Both the position numbers and the translations under genes were made by a program. From CAZHVS01 sp964536015 (lineage in GTDB: Bacteria; Bacteroidota; Ignavibacteria; Ignavibacteriales; Ignavibacteriaceae), in the NCBI GenBank assembly GCA_964536015.1, contig CAZHVS010000006.1, positions 62,001-126,000 of the forward strand: a DNA stretch of 64,000 nucleotides, read 5' to 3'. The notes under the pieces are model-generated. The model was given only the letters and a program-made list of their open reading frames with translations, did no database searches and was not told where the DNA came from. Shown in pieces: positions 1 through 9,069 of this stretch. Within the stretch, counting starts at the first letter, position 1, and every line of letters starts with the position of its first letter.

Positions 1-1025
1 TCTGCAGAAAACATTGGATACATATCTGGATATACATTTTTATATAATGAATCATTTCGGAAATGAACTACCGGTTTCTCCATCGAAATAAATTCATAAA
101 TTGCCCCATATGAAAACCAGCTTCGCCCAAATTCTCCGGCCCCTAAATCAGATAAATGGATACCAATCATGATATCTTTGCGACTCATCATCGGAAACCA
201 AAATACTTGACTTTCTATTTCTAATTCTTTAATTAATTTTTTTGTTTCATATACATCTGGTCCGTATTCCAATAAAATTAAGGCAGACTTTATGTCAGTA
301 TTTTTTTTTACAAAAGAATTGAATGCTCGAATTAGTTTATCATTTGCTTTATATGACCAAATATCGGGAGGGTTTTTCCAAGATAATCTTGAGTGATGAA
401 AAATGATAAAATCATTATTTTCTCTTATGACTTTAAATTCTTTGTACCAATGACTTCTATCAAAATAATTGGAAATTACATCAGGATTATATTGATTTAC
501 ATAAATAAATGGACAGGCAATCTTTAATCTTTTTCCTGAAAAATTAAATTTCTTTAAAACTTCTTCAAACTCATTGTTTGAAACATCCCAGCTAATGAAT
601 CGTGATTTTTCAATTCCTGCTTTTTGATATTTAGCGAATTTATATTTTTTAATTTTTTTTAATTTAGGAATGCGTCCAAACTTATAAAAAGGGTATTCAT
701 AAAAATCACTGCCATATGGAATGAGTAAATCAATTTTTCTACCAATACGTTCAACATATGCTGGTACTGGACCGCAAGCAATTAGAAAGTCGTACTCTTT
801 TAAGTCATCTTCAACTGTCTTTTCAGAAGTCTGCCAAAAATTTGTATGTCCCCAAGAAAGCTGTTTTGTAAATTTTTGATATGATAAATCATATGAATCT
901 GCAGAAGGATGGAAATGAGCCGGTTCATTAAGCAAAAGTAAATCTACGTTTAATTTAAAATCCCGAAGATATCTTGTAAGAGCAAAGAATGAATTATTTG
1001 TATTTCCGATGCACGCTATTTTCAT
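1..1025 (-). CDS. glycosyltransferase, GT4-like (3' end outside window)
   Basis: The minus-strand frame is open from an ATG at 1025 to the window edge (341 codons, no stop), so the C-terminus is missing. The protein starts MKIACIGNTNNSFF. Its second half resembles the donor-binding Rossmann domain of GT4 enzymes: a strand FIIFHHSRLSW, then GPDVYETKKLIKEL, VFWFPMMSRKDI and a glycine/acid segment (DLGAGEFGRSW) followed by EFISMEKPVV. It probably transfers a sugar to the growing polysaccharide in the cytoplasm. It lies 9 bp after the amidotransferase gene and is the last gene of the operon visible here. The exact donor and acceptor cannot be told. Confidence 0.75.
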   Translation of the reverse strand, partial: MKIACIGNTNNSFFALTRYLRDFKLNVDLLLLNEPAHFHPSADSYDLSYQKFTKQLSWGHTNFWQTSEKTVEDDLKEYDFLIACGPVPAYVERIGRKIDLLIPYGSDFYEYPFYKFGRIPKLKKIKKYKFAKYQKAGIEKSRFISWDVSNNEFEEVLKKFNFSGKRLKIACPFIYVNQYNPDVISNYFDRSHWYKEFKVIRENNDFIIFHHSRLSWKNPPDIWSYKANDKLIRAFNSFVKKNTDIKSALILLEYGPDVYETKKLIKELEIESQVFWFPMMSRKDIMIGIHLSDLGAGEFGRSWFSYGAIYEFISMEKPVVHFRNDSLYKNVYPDMYPMFSA

Positions 1026-1034
1026 GACAAATAT

Positions 1035-2261
1035 TTATACATCCGATTTTGAAGTGTATTTTATATAGAAACTTTTAGTAACTAAATTAAATTTATACAT
1101 TACCCAGAAAAAGAATTTTAATTTTATAAAGGTAGGTTTATATGTTTTGTAATCTTTATAAGATTTTGTAGGTGCATTCATAATGGTTTCAAATTCATTC
1201 TCATTAAACCTTAATCGCTTTTTAACAAGATCAATAATTTCAGGTTCCAGATAAGGAGGTTGCCTAAGCATTTTAAGTCCATCTTCTCTTTTTAATTGTC
1301 CTGAACGAATCAAAGCAGATAAACCATTCCTTCTATGATCTGTTTTAAATTTTCTTTGCCAATAGTAACTCAAACCAAATGCACAAAACCGATTCTCTAG
1401 ATGATGCCCGCCATACCATTGCCAACCAAATTCTTCATGTAAAAATTTTTTAACTTCTTCTTTATGATAGTCAAGATAATAGAGTGGTCTTATTTTTTTT
1501 ATTCTCTTGAATGCAATCCACCAAATAAATTTTAATAAAGTCATATTCGGAAAAGTATTTAATTTAACACTTCCAAATTTTTTTTGAATATCTTTAATAT
1601 ACATACCATCAGTATAAGCCCAACCCAATGGAGCTACACCTTCTGTACGAAAAGAATGTCCTTCTATAATGTACTTAATTCCATATTTCTCGGCAGCCAT
1701 ATAAAGCACTGCGGCCAAACCAATATCTGTCGCAGAATCAATTTCCGGAACACCGGCTTTCATGAAAGATCTAAAAATATCATCAACTTCTTTGTTATCT
1801 ACAACGTAAGTAAAGAGATCAACATTAAGTTTGTCAAGAATTACTTTAATATTTTCTGTAGCAATTGTGGAGTTCCATGTATTGTCATAATGAACAGCAA
1901 GGGGACGTAAACCAAGCTTTATCTTACAAAGATACACCAGGTAAGAAGAATCACAGCCGCCACTTACTCCCACTACACAATCATATTTCTTTCCTCGTCC
2001 ACTCCTTTTAATTTCTTCTGAAATCTTTAGAAGAATCGTCCATCCTTTTTCTCCAGTTGGATATTCACTGTCCAATTGTTCATGCATCTTACAATAATTA
2101 CACACTCCTTTTTCATCAAAGCTTATTGAAGGAGTTTCTTCATCGAACAAACAGCGCGAACAGATTTTTTTATTTACATGCAACGTATTAGCAAAATAAT
2201 CTTGAACATTTTTATCTGTTTCACCATTTAGGATTGAAGTTTCGGTTGAAATATTGTTCAT
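1035..2261 (-). CDS. N-acetyl sugar amidotransferase (WbpG/PseA-like)
   Basis: 408 aa ATP-PPase family enzyme. Two CxxC pairs (C34/C37 and C54/C57) form a probable zinc site, and a PP-loop GVSGGCDSS sits at about residues 98-106, as in WbpG/WbuX-type amidotransferases. These turn an N-acetyl group on a nucleotide sugar into an acetamidino group, using ammonia delivered by HisH/HisF-like partners. Those partners are encoded directly upstream (2272-3644), which strongly supports the assignment. The gene starts 10 bp after the hisF-like stop. The sugar acted on is unknown; a bacillosamine, mannuronic-acid or nonulosonate-type precursor would fit the family. Confidence 0.88.
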   Translation of the reverse strand: MNNISTETSILNGETDKNVQDYFANTLHVNKKICSRCLFDEETPSISFDEKGVCNYCKMHEQLDSEYPTGEKGWTILLKISEEIKRSGRGKKYDCVVGVSGGCDSSYLVYLCKIKLGLRPLAVHYDNTWNSTIATENIKVILDKLNVDLFTYVVDNKEVDDIFRSFMKAGVPEIDSATDIGLAAVLYMAAEKYGIKYIIEGHSFRTEGVAPLGWAYTDGMYIKDIQKKFGSVKLNTFPNMTLLKFIWWIAFKRIKKIRPLYYLDYHKEEVKKFLHEEFGWQWYGGHHLENRFCAFGLSYYWQRKFKTDHRRNGLSALIRSGQLKREDGLKMLRQPPYLEPEIIDLVKKRLRFNENEFETIMNAPTKSYKDYKTYKPTFIKLKFFFWVMYKFNLVTKSFYIKYTSKSDV

Positions 2262-2271
2262 ATTGACAAAA

Positions 2272-3033
2272 TTAATTTAAAGCAGTTTCTAATTCTTTAT
2301 GTGAAGGATAATTGATTAAAACTCCCAGATTTTTTTTTTGATAGACAAACAAACTACCTGCCGCAACTGCAGATACAGAACTTGATTTGACGGCTTTAGT
2401 AAAATCGTCAATGCTTCCTGCACCACCACAAGCAATTACCGGAATAGAAACTGAAGAGGTCACCTGTTTAATTAAATTCAAATCATAACCTTCCCAGGTC
2501 CCATCTCTGTCAACAGATGTTAAAAGAATTTCTCCAGCTCCTAAATCTTCCATAATTTTTGAATATGTGATAGGATCTTTACCTGTCTTAAATTTTCCAC
2601 TATGTGTAATAACCTCATATTTCCCTAAAAAATTTTTTTTAACATCTATTGATACAATTACACTTTGACTTCCCACTTCTTCTGCGAGATTTTTAATAAG
2701 TAACTGATTACTAAAAGCTGAGCTATTAATTGATATCTTTTCTACTCCAGTTTTTAAAATCATCTTAGCTGTATCAGAGTCATTGATTCCTCCGCCATAA
2801 CAAACTGGCATAAAGCATTCAGAAGCAATGTCTTTAATGAACTCCGGGTCAGGTTGCCTATTTTCATTAGTAGCAGTAATATCTAAAAAAATCAGTTCAT
2901 CCACTTCAAGTTGATTAAATATCCGAACTGTATTTATTGCATCCCCAATATAATTATAATTCTTGAATTTAATTGTCTTAACGAGTGCTTGTCCTTTAAG
3001 CAAAAGGCAAGGAATAACCCTAGTTTTGAGCAT
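2272..3033 (-). CDS. hisF: HisF-like cyclase subunit of the sugar amidation complex
   Basis: 253 aa (beta/alpha)8 protein of the HisF family, with the PVCYGGGI and VIACGGAGSIDDF phosphate-binding glycine loops. The N-terminus aligns without gaps to HisF, but catalytic Asp11 is Leu (PCLLLKGQ instead of xCLDVKxG). The later acid in VSIDVKK, matching Asp130, is kept. Loss of Asp11 argues against true imidazole-glycerol-phosphate synthase. It fits the paralogue that channels ammonia to WbpG-type amidotransferases. The start overlaps the hisH-like stop by one base (TAATG), so the two are translationally coupled. Confidence 0.87.
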   Translation of the reverse strand: MLKTRVIPCLLLKGQALVKTIKFKNYNYIGDAINTVRIFNQLEVDELIFLDITATNENRQPDPEFIKDIASECFMPVCYGGGINDSDTAKMILKTGVEKISINSSAFSNQLLIKNLAEEVGSQSVIVSIDVKKNFLGKYEVITHSGKFKTGKDPITYSKIMEDLGAGEILLTSVDRDGTWEGYDLNLIKQVTSSVSIPVIACGGAGSIDDFTKAVKSSSVSAVAAGSLFVYQKKNLGVLINYPSHKELETALN

Positions 3034-3644
3034 TACATTTCTAAAAAATTTTTCAAGAGATTCATTCCAAATTTATGACTCTTTTCTGGATGAAACTGAA
3101 CTCCAATTATATTATCTTTCTGAAAAGCCGATGTAAAAATATTTCCATAATTGGTTTCTAATAAAATGTCTGTGGTGTTTTTACATTTTACAAAATACGA
3201 ATGAACAAAATAAAAACGTGGCTCATCTCCAAGTGCTTTAACAATAATGTGTTCTTTCCTTTTAATTACCATATTCCAACCCATATGTGGAATTTTTAAA
3301 TTAACATTATTATTAAAGTTAAATCGAATGGTTTCAGCTTCTATCCATTTAAGTCCTTCTTGATTTCCTTCTTCACTTTTTTCAGTCATAAGCTGCATTC
3401 CCAAACATATTCCCAGTACAGGAATTTTTTCTTCAATCACCTTTTTATTTAAAATTGGAATTAATCCAGCATTTTGAAGATTCAATATTCCAGCATCAAA
3501 AGCTCCGACACCGGGAAGAATTATTTTTTTTGCTTTTGAAATTTCATTCACATCTGAAGAAATTAAACTTTCTCCCCCTATTTTTTTTATCATGTTTTTG
3601 ATTGAACCAAGATTGCCCATTCCATAATCAACAATAATAACCAT
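3033..3644 (-). CDS. hisH: HisH-like glutamine amidotransferase subunit
   Basis: 203 aa class I glutamine amidotransferase. The nucleophile is C80 in GICLGMQL and the catalytic His/Glu are H185 and E187 in FHPEKS, so the triad is intact. It also has the N-terminal VDYGMGNLGS motif of HisH. It would release ammonia from glutamine and pass it through the neighbouring HisF-like barrel to the PP-loop enzyme. No other histidine biosynthesis gene is nearby, so a role in sugar amidation is more likely than in histidine synthesis. It follows the acyltransferase gene by 2 bp. Confidence 0.88.
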   Translation of the reverse strand: MVIIVDYGMGNLGSIKNMIKKIGGESLISSDVNEISKAKKIILPGVGAFDAGILNLQNAGLIPILNKKVIEEKIPVLGICLGMQLMTEKSEEGNQEGLKWIEAETIRFNFNNNVNLKIPHMGWNMVIKRKEHIIVKALGDEPRFYFVHSYFVKCKNTTDILLETNYGNIFTSAFQKDNIIGVQFHPEKSHKFGMNLLKNFLEM

Positions 3645-3646
3645 AG

Positions 3647-4168
3647 CTAGCTCAATGACCTAATTTTTTTCGCAGGAATGCCAGCAACAATTGAAAAAGG
3701 TTCTACATCTTTAGTAACTATTGCTCCAGCCCCAATTATTGATGAGTTACCGATTATTACTCCAGGTAAAATTACAGCATTAGCTCCTATCCACACATCA
3801 TCACCAATTATTACCTGTTTTTCCTCTATTAATTTTTCAGTAACATAAGAATGATTTTGTAAAGCAGAATTGTTTGGGGCGGATTCGCAAATGATAGTTA
3901 CATTTGGAGAGATTGCAACTCGCTTTCCGATCTTCAATAATGATCTATATCCATCACTTACTACAAAATTTGGATTAATGACCGTCTCTTCACCGATTTC
4001 CACACCAGTCAACTCAAAAAATATTTTCCTCGTTTTGTTGTCAGGATGATTTGCTCCCAGCCACCTTATTATTTTTTTTGGTAAGTTTTCACATAATTTA
4101 ATAATTGATTGCCGTGTAAGAGAATCATATTCAAAAAGTATTTTATTTATATTTTCAGTTTTATTCAT
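3647..4168 (-). CDS. hexapeptide-repeat (left-handed beta-helix) acyltransferase
   Basis: 173 aa. The C-terminal half shows isoleucine/valine-spaced hexapeptide repeats (IGDDVWIGANAVILPGVIIG, then SIIGAGAIVTKDV) and the closing AGIPAKKI motif of the LbetaH O-acetyltransferases (WbbJ/Maa/NodL type). These trimeric enzymes usually acetylate a sugar hydroxyl from acetyl-CoA. Its place in the operon suggests O- or N-acetylation of the polysaccharide or of a nucleotide-sugar intermediate. The start overlaps the preceding gene by 4 nt. The exact substrate cannot be inferred. Confidence 0.85.
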   Translation of the reverse strand: MNKTENINKILFEYDSLTRQSIIKLCENLPKKIIRWLGANHPDNKTRKIFFELTGVEIGEETVINPNFVVSDGYRSLLKIGKRVAISPNVTIICESAPNNSALQNHSYVTEKLIEEKQVIIGDDVWIGANAVILPGVIIGNSSIIGAGAIVTKDVEPFSIVAGIPAKKIRSLS

Positions 4169-5214
4169 TTTAGTAATTTATTAAATGGTAATATATAAAA
4201 ATATGGAAATTCTTGAAGTAATATTTCTCTTGAAAGATTTAAAATTTCTTCATCAAAAATTTTTGTGTAGTAATAATAAGGCTTATCGGTTGTACCCCAT
4301 CTTTTTTTGAAATGATAAACTGAATCTTGAGTTAACCAGGTTCCTCCCCAGTTCCACCATTTAAAACCCAGATTAATTGCATCCTTAATTGCCTCAAATA
4401 TTAATAAACTTAATGGCTGTAGTGAACGATATTCTTCAACAACCACTGGTGTAAAATATTCAACAGTCTCATTAAAATAGAAACAAAGTAGCGCTGCAAT
4501 CGGTTGGTTTTGTGCAGTAGTTGCAACCCATATTTTATAATCAATATCTTTAGAAAAAAAATGATTAATGTTTCTAAAAAATTTTTCCGGTTTTGATAAA
4601 CCGCCGATCGTTTCCATATTTTTCTTATGTGTTTCATATAAAAAACTAAAAATGAATTCATCATTATTAACAGAAACAAATAAATTACTTTTCTGAGCTT
4701 TACGAATCATGTTACGGGTTTTACTATGAAAAGAATTCATTAATGTCTCATCATTACAATGAGCAGGTAACTCTATTAACTGTCCGATTCTTTCATCAAT
4801 AAATGTATAATCACAAATTTTTCTAAAGTATTCTTGATAACTATCCAATGGTGAAGTAATAACTGTAGCACTGCAACAATTTTGTTCTTGTGCAAATTGA
4901 TAGAATGTCGAAAGTAGTTTTTCTCTAACTAAAAAATTGTTTTCATACTCAATTACACTTCCATTACTTCCATAAAAAGGAAGAGAGTTTAAAACATTTC
5001 CATAATTGATATTTTTTTTTAGAAAAGCAGGTAAAACTCCCACTATCTTATCCTCCTCAATAGCGACAAAATAATAGTCCTCACTATCCAGGACTGTTCT
5101 TAATAATTTCCGGTATTTGTTTGAGGCGTAAAGAAGCGTTGATGAATCCTTAAGCAGAAATTCATCATATTTATTTTCTAAATCAGCATTTAAAAGCTTT
5201 ATCTCCAAGTTCAT
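4165..5214 (-). CDS. FemAB/GNAT-fold acyltransferase (BioF2/CelD-like)
   Basis: 349 aa, with the layout of the FemAB-like double-GNAT family. It has an early VAIEEDKIVGVLPAFL strand pair, a central basic FHSKTRNMIRKAQKSN segment typical of FemAB/BioF2-like proteins, and a late WWNWGGT motif followed by HFKKRWGT. Relatives transfer aminoacyl or acyl groups to cell-wall or polysaccharide acceptors. Inside a glycan operon, attachment of an amino acid or acyl group to an aminosugar is a reasonable inference but is not shown by the sequence. It has 4-nt overlaps with both neighbours. Confidence 0.75.
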   Translation of the reverse strand: MNLEIKLLNADLENKYDEFLLKDSSTLLYASNKYRKLLRTVLDSEDYYFVAIEEDKIVGVLPAFLKKNINYGNVLNSLPFYGSNGSVIEYENNFLVREKLLSTFYQFAQEQNCCSATVITSPLDSYQEYFRKICDYTFIDERIGQLIELPAHCNDETLMNSFHSKTRNMIRKAQKSNLFVSVNNDEFIFSFLYETHKKNMETIGGLSKPEKFFRNINHFFSKDIDYKIWVATTAQNQPIAALLCFYFNETVEYFTPVVVEEYRSLQPLSLLIFEAIKDAINLGFKWWNWGGTWLTQDSVYHFKKRWGTTDKPYYYYTKIFDEEILNLSREILLQEFPYFYILPFNKLLK

Positions 5215-6236
5215 TTAAAAACTCTTTTACAAGCTGTTATAATTTTCTCCTGTTGCTCATCAGTTAATGATGGATAAATAGGAATAGATACAGTCCGCTT
5301 AAAAAGCATCTCTGCAACAGGATACTTTTTATTATCTAACTTCATTTCTCTATGTAATAATCTATCAACTCCTTTTCTAATAGCAATGCCTTTTTTAAGG
5401 AATTCTTGTTGTGTTTTTTTAAAAGACTGATCTACTAAAAGAATTGGAAATCTGAAAAAAATACTTTTATTTTTAATAGTTTCAGGAAGTTTTATATTAC
5501 AAGCAGTTAGTTCATTAAAATAGTTTTCAGCAAGTTGTCTTCTTCGTAAAAGAAAATTATTATATTGGAAGAGTTGTGATATTCCAAGTGTACTTTGTAA
5601 ATCACTTATTCTATAAGGAGAAATATTATCAGTTACCAATGGATTAATTTTTTTGTAGAGACTAAAATCTGAAGTAACCACCGCCCCGCCTTCCCCAGTT
5701 GTTAAACACTTGGTTGCATGAAAAGAAAAAAAACCAGCTATTCCGACAGTGCCTGTATATTTATTATGATGCTTGCTTCCAAACGATTGGCATGCGTCTT
5801 CAATTATATTAATTCCAAGTTTAAGGAAGGATTCTAATTCTGCAACTATACCAAAAATATGAACAACAATAATAGCTTTTGTTTTTGATGTAATTAATGG
5901 AGTAACATTTTGAACTGTCATAATCCATTCTTCAGAAACATCACATAAAACAGGCGTTGCACCTACTGATACTACTGCTTGCAAAACATTTTTGCAGACG
6001 TAAGTTGGTAAAATAACTTCATCGTTTTTACCAATATTTAGTAATTTCAAGATTAAAATCAGTGCTGAGGTTCCATTACTACATGCTTTGACATATTTAA
6101 TTTTTAAATACGTAGCTATACTACTCTCAAATTTACAAGTTGAAGACCCTTCAGCAATCATCCCCGATGTCATTAATTTTTGAACAGCTAAAAAATCTTT
6201 TTGACTTAAATAAGGTTTGGAATGCGGAATAATCAT
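5211..6236 (-). CDS. DegT/DnrJ/EryC1/StrS-family aminotransferase
   Basis: About 341 aa from the ATG at 6236. This start makes a 4-nt ATGA overlap with the asnB-like stop and gives the usual N-terminus MIIPHSKPYLS; an upstream start at 6260 is also open. The family signature FHATKCLTTGEGGAV holds the PLP-binding lysine, preceded by the EDACQSFGS segment. Members are PLP enzymes that aminate a keto sugar bound to a nucleotide. This is one of two DegT-type genes in the operon, which suggests two different amination steps or two aminosugars. It is shorter than the second copy (388 aa). Confidence 0.85.
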   Translation of the reverse strand: MIIPHSKPYLSQKDFLAVQKLMTSGMIAEGSSTCKFESSIATYLKIKYVKACSNGTSALILILKLLNIGKNDEVILPTYVCKNVLQAVVSVGATPVLCDVSEEWIMTVQNVTPLITSKTKAIIVVHIFGIVAELESFLKLGINIIEDACQSFGSKHHNKYTGTVGIAGFFSFHATKCLTTGEGGAVVTSDFSLYKKINPLVTDNISPYRISDLQSTLGISQLFQYNNFLLRRRQLAENYFNELTACNIKLPETIKNKSIFFRFPILLVDQSFKKTQQEFLKKGIAIRKGVDRLLHREMKLDNKKYPVAEMLFKRTVSIPIYPSLTDEQQEKIITACKRVFK

Positions 6237-8092
6237 TTTATAAATATTCTTAACCACCATTCAAAACATAGAAGGGACCATATTAACAATCGTCTGTTAG
6301 TTTTTCCATCAAAATGCTCTTGCATAAGAGCCCGTGCTGTGTCTGCTTGAATATAGTCATATATTCTTGAATTTTTATTGAAAAGAAAATTTTTAATATA
6401 TTCTATACTTTCACCTCTGAACCAGCTTGCATCAGGAGCAGAAAACCCTTGTTTGAAGCCATTCACATAGTCTTCGGGAACATATTTGGATAGAGCCTTC
6501 TTTAAAATAATTTTTCCATCTCTTGTTTGTGCATAAATTTTTTGAATGTCATTTTCATTTTGCTGAATTGCAGATTCAAGTTCATTCAATTTATATTTTA
6601 CTGGAACTTGCATTGCAAAATCTACAAGATCATTATCTAAAAATGGGACTCTGGTTTCAAGGCTATGTGCCATACTTATTTTATCTTCCACCACAAGAAG
6701 TCCATGCAGGAAAGTTTTAATCTCAAAATACAAGGATCTGTTAATGTATTCTGCGGGAGATTTAACAAAATATTCTTTCCCATTAATTATCGACTTAAAA
6801 ATATTTTCAGTATTCTTGTTAAAGTCTCCAGAATAAATTTTTTCAGTGAAGAATTTCTGTTTAATATTATCAGGCACCAATCTTTGCCAGTACTTATAAT
6901 ACTTTTGAATATAGTTTTCTGAACTATCGTTGTTCACTGCTCTATAATATCTCCAGGGATAGCCAGCAAATAATTCATCACCACCTGCCCCAGATAAAAC
7001 TACTTTTACAAACTTACTTGCAAGTCTTGACACATAATAATTTGGATATGATTGCCCTACTCTTAAATCTTCAATATGCCAGATAAGTTCTTGCATTACT
7101 CTTTCCATATCACCAGCTTTAAGAACAATCTCATAATGTTCCGTTTTATAGCGGTTAGAGAGATACTCTGCTTTTTGTCTTTCATCAAAGGCTAGTTCAA
7201 GTCCTGAAGCTGAAGAAAGATCAAATCCGCAAGTAAAAGTTTTTAGCTCAGTAAAATTTTTAGATGCCAGACATGTAATTGCTCCAGAATCAATTCCACC
7301 ACTTAAATATGAACCAATTTCAACATCACTGATAAGCTGTCTATTAACTGCCTGCTCAAACAACCTGTTTAATTCAGTAATATATTCACTTTCAGATAAA
7401 TAATTTTCTTCAGTAAAATTATAATCCCAATATTTTTTTTGTTGAATTTCAACATTCTTTGACAGTTGTATATTCAGATAAGAGCCAGCAGGTAAAAGTT
7501 TAATATTTTTGAAAAGAGTCAGATCAGAAAAAATATTCTGGAAAGAGAAATATTCATTCAGTGCTTCAATAGAAATAATTGTATCTATAGCGGGATGTTG
7601 AAGAATTGCTTTGATCTCTGAAGCAAATACAAAATAATCTTCATTGAGAAAATAGTAAAGAGGTTTGATTCCATAACGATCTCTTGCAACAAACAATTCT
7701 TTTTTAGAATTATCCCAGATTGCAAAAGCAAACATTCCATTGAATCTTTGAACACATTCTTTCCCCCATTGAGCATATGCTTTAAGAATTACTTCAGTAT
7801 CAGAGCGGGAGTAAAATTGGTAGCCAAGTGATTCCAATTCCATCCTTAGATTTTGAAAATTATATACTTCACCATTATAAGTGATTATCAAATTTTCATA
7901 TTTCATTGGTTGGTGAGCAAGAGGAGATAAATCGATTATTGCAAGGCGGCGATGACCAAATCCCACAAATTTATCAGTCCATATACCCTCACTATCAGGT
8001 CCCCGGTGACGAATTACATCAGTCATTTTTTTTAGTACTTCAGAAGTAACCGGTTCTCTATTTAAATTGAGAATACCTGCAATGCCGCACAT
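6233..8092 (-). CDS. asnB: asparagine synthase-like glutamine amidotransferase
   Basis: 619 aa, full length for glutamine-hydrolysing asparagine synthetases. It begins MCGIAGIL, so Cys2 becomes the N-terminal nucleophile after Met removal. A class II glutaminase domain (RHRGPDSEG, YNGEVYN) is followed by a synthetase domain with the PP-loop LSGGIDSG and GAGGDELFAGYPWRY. Such proteins in glycan operons often amidate a carboxyl group (for example a uronic acid) rather than aspartate. The dehydrogenase at 16237-17628 could supply such a carboxylate. That link is inference; ordinary asparagine synthesis cannot be excluded. Confidence 0.88.
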   Translation of the reverse strand: MCGIAGILNLNREPVTSEVLKKMTDVIRHRGPDSEGIWTDKFVGFGHRRLAIIDLSPLAHQPMKYENLIITYNGEVYNFQNLRMELESLGYQFYSRSDTEVILKAYAQWGKECVQRFNGMFAFAIWDNSKKELFVARDRYGIKPLYYFLNEDYFVFASEIKAILQHPAIDTIISIEALNEYFSFQNIFSDLTLFKNIKLLPAGSYLNIQLSKNVEIQQKKYWDYNFTEENYLSESEYITELNRLFEQAVNRQLISDVEIGSYLSGGIDSGAITCLASKNFTELKTFTCGFDLSSASGLELAFDERQKAEYLSNRYKTEHYEIVLKAGDMERVMQELIWHIEDLRVGQSYPNYYVSRLASKFVKVVLSGAGGDELFAGYPWRYYRAVNNDSSENYIQKYYKYWQRLVPDNIKQKFFTEKIYSGDFNKNTENIFKSIINGKEYFVKSPAEYINRSLYFEIKTFLHGLLVVEDKISMAHSLETRVPFLDNDLVDFAMQVPVKYKLNELESAIQQNENDIQKIYAQTRDGKIILKKALSKYVPEDYVNGFKQGFSAPDASWFRGESIEYIKNFLFNKNSRIYDYIQADTARALMQEHFDGKTNRRLLIWSLLCFEWWLRIFIK

Positions 8093-8127
8093 AATTGTTG
8101 GAGTTGATGAATGTTAAAACTTTCAAA

Positions 8128-9069
8128 TTATTTTTTATACGCTACAACTGTAATACCAGCTTCTTCTATAATTAAACGTTCAATAACCAGATTGGATTCT
8201 TCACACCATCTTTTTATTTCGTCAGGAGTGTGTCTATGACAATTAAGTGGTCTATACCAGTCAAAATTAATATGGTTCATTTCTTCAATTGTGAACTCAG
8301 GTCTATAATACATTTTACAAATATTCCAGTAAACAAATCTTTGTAAATCATATTTCCCTTTTTTAATTCCAAGATATGGAATATCATCTTCAACATTTAT
8401 CTGAACTTTAAGTTTTCCAAGCTCTATTCCAAGTTTTGTCAAAGGCTTTAAGGCCTCCCAAGCTTCTTCATCGGATAATGATGAAATACTATCTCGAATA
8501 AAATCATCAGTAAATTCTCTTATAACAGCCTTTTTTGCATACACATAAAATAGAAATCTTCCACCAGATTTTATTTTTTTTGCAAGATATTTAAGCGATT
8601 TTTCTGTACTGTCTGTATGATGTAGAACTCCTTCAGAATAAATAATATCGATTGAATTATCAGGGACAGGAATATCTGTTAAACTTATTTTTAAGAAATC
8701 AGCATGAATATTTTCTTCTGCAAATTTTTCTTTTGCAACTTTAATAGAGTCTGAAATGTCGACTCCAAGGTAATCATGATTTTTTAATCTTTGTCCGAAT
8801 ACCAGAAGAGCTGAGAAGCCTGAACCGCAACCAGCATCAAGAATTATTTTACGTCCACCACTAAGCCATTTGTCTATTAATGATTCATCGTTCCCACAAT
8901 ATCTCTCAAGCAACCATCTTTTTGCATTTTCTTTGAAGTGTTCAGAATTATAAGTATCCGTTTTTTTCCACTTGAAACTGAATGTTTCTTCTGTTTGTCC
9001 TTGTGACTTAGAATGATTAGCTGAATTTTCAGCAATATGATTAATACCAAGTTTTTTTAATGCCGACAT
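8128..9069 (-). CDS. class I SAM-dependent methyltransferase
   Basis: 313 aa. Motif I LDAGCGSGFSALLV starts near residue 90, followed by an acidic post-motif LGVDISDS and the motif IV/post-IV segment DIIYSEGVLHH, typical of Rossmann-fold methyltransferases. The N-terminal 80 residues are charged and not recognised. It shares one base with the upstream DegT gene. Its place among sugar-modifying genes suggests methylation of the glycan or a precursor; the target is unknown. The C-terminal part (PLNCHRHTPDEIKRWCEES) is common in methyltransferases of polysaccharide clusters. Confidence 0.82.
   Translation of the reverse strand: MSALKKLGINHIAENSANHSKSQGQTEETFSFKWKKTDTYNSEHFKENAKRWLLERYCGNDESLIDKWLSGGRKIILDAGCGSGFSALLVFGQRLKNHDYLGVDISDSIKVAKEKFAEENIHADFLKISLTDIPVPDNSIDIIYSEGVLHHTDSTEKSLKYLAKKIKSGGRFLFYVYAKKAVIREFTDDFIRDSISSLSDEEAWEALKPLTKLGIELGKLKVQINVEDDIPYLGIKKGKYDLQRFVYWNICKMYYRPEFTIEEMNHINFDWYRPLNCHRHTPDEIKRWCEESNLVIERLIIEEAGITVVAYKK

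Noticed and set aside
1584..1910. Plus-strand open frame of 108 codons
   Set aside because: It is antisense to the PP-loop amidotransferase, has no ribosome site or domain, and the minus-strand protein is clearly real.
2272..3644. hisF and hisH read as histidine biosynthesis genes
   Set aside because: No other his gene is nearby, the pair is coupled to a WbpG-like gene, and HisF lacks Asp11. A role in sugar amidation is more likely.
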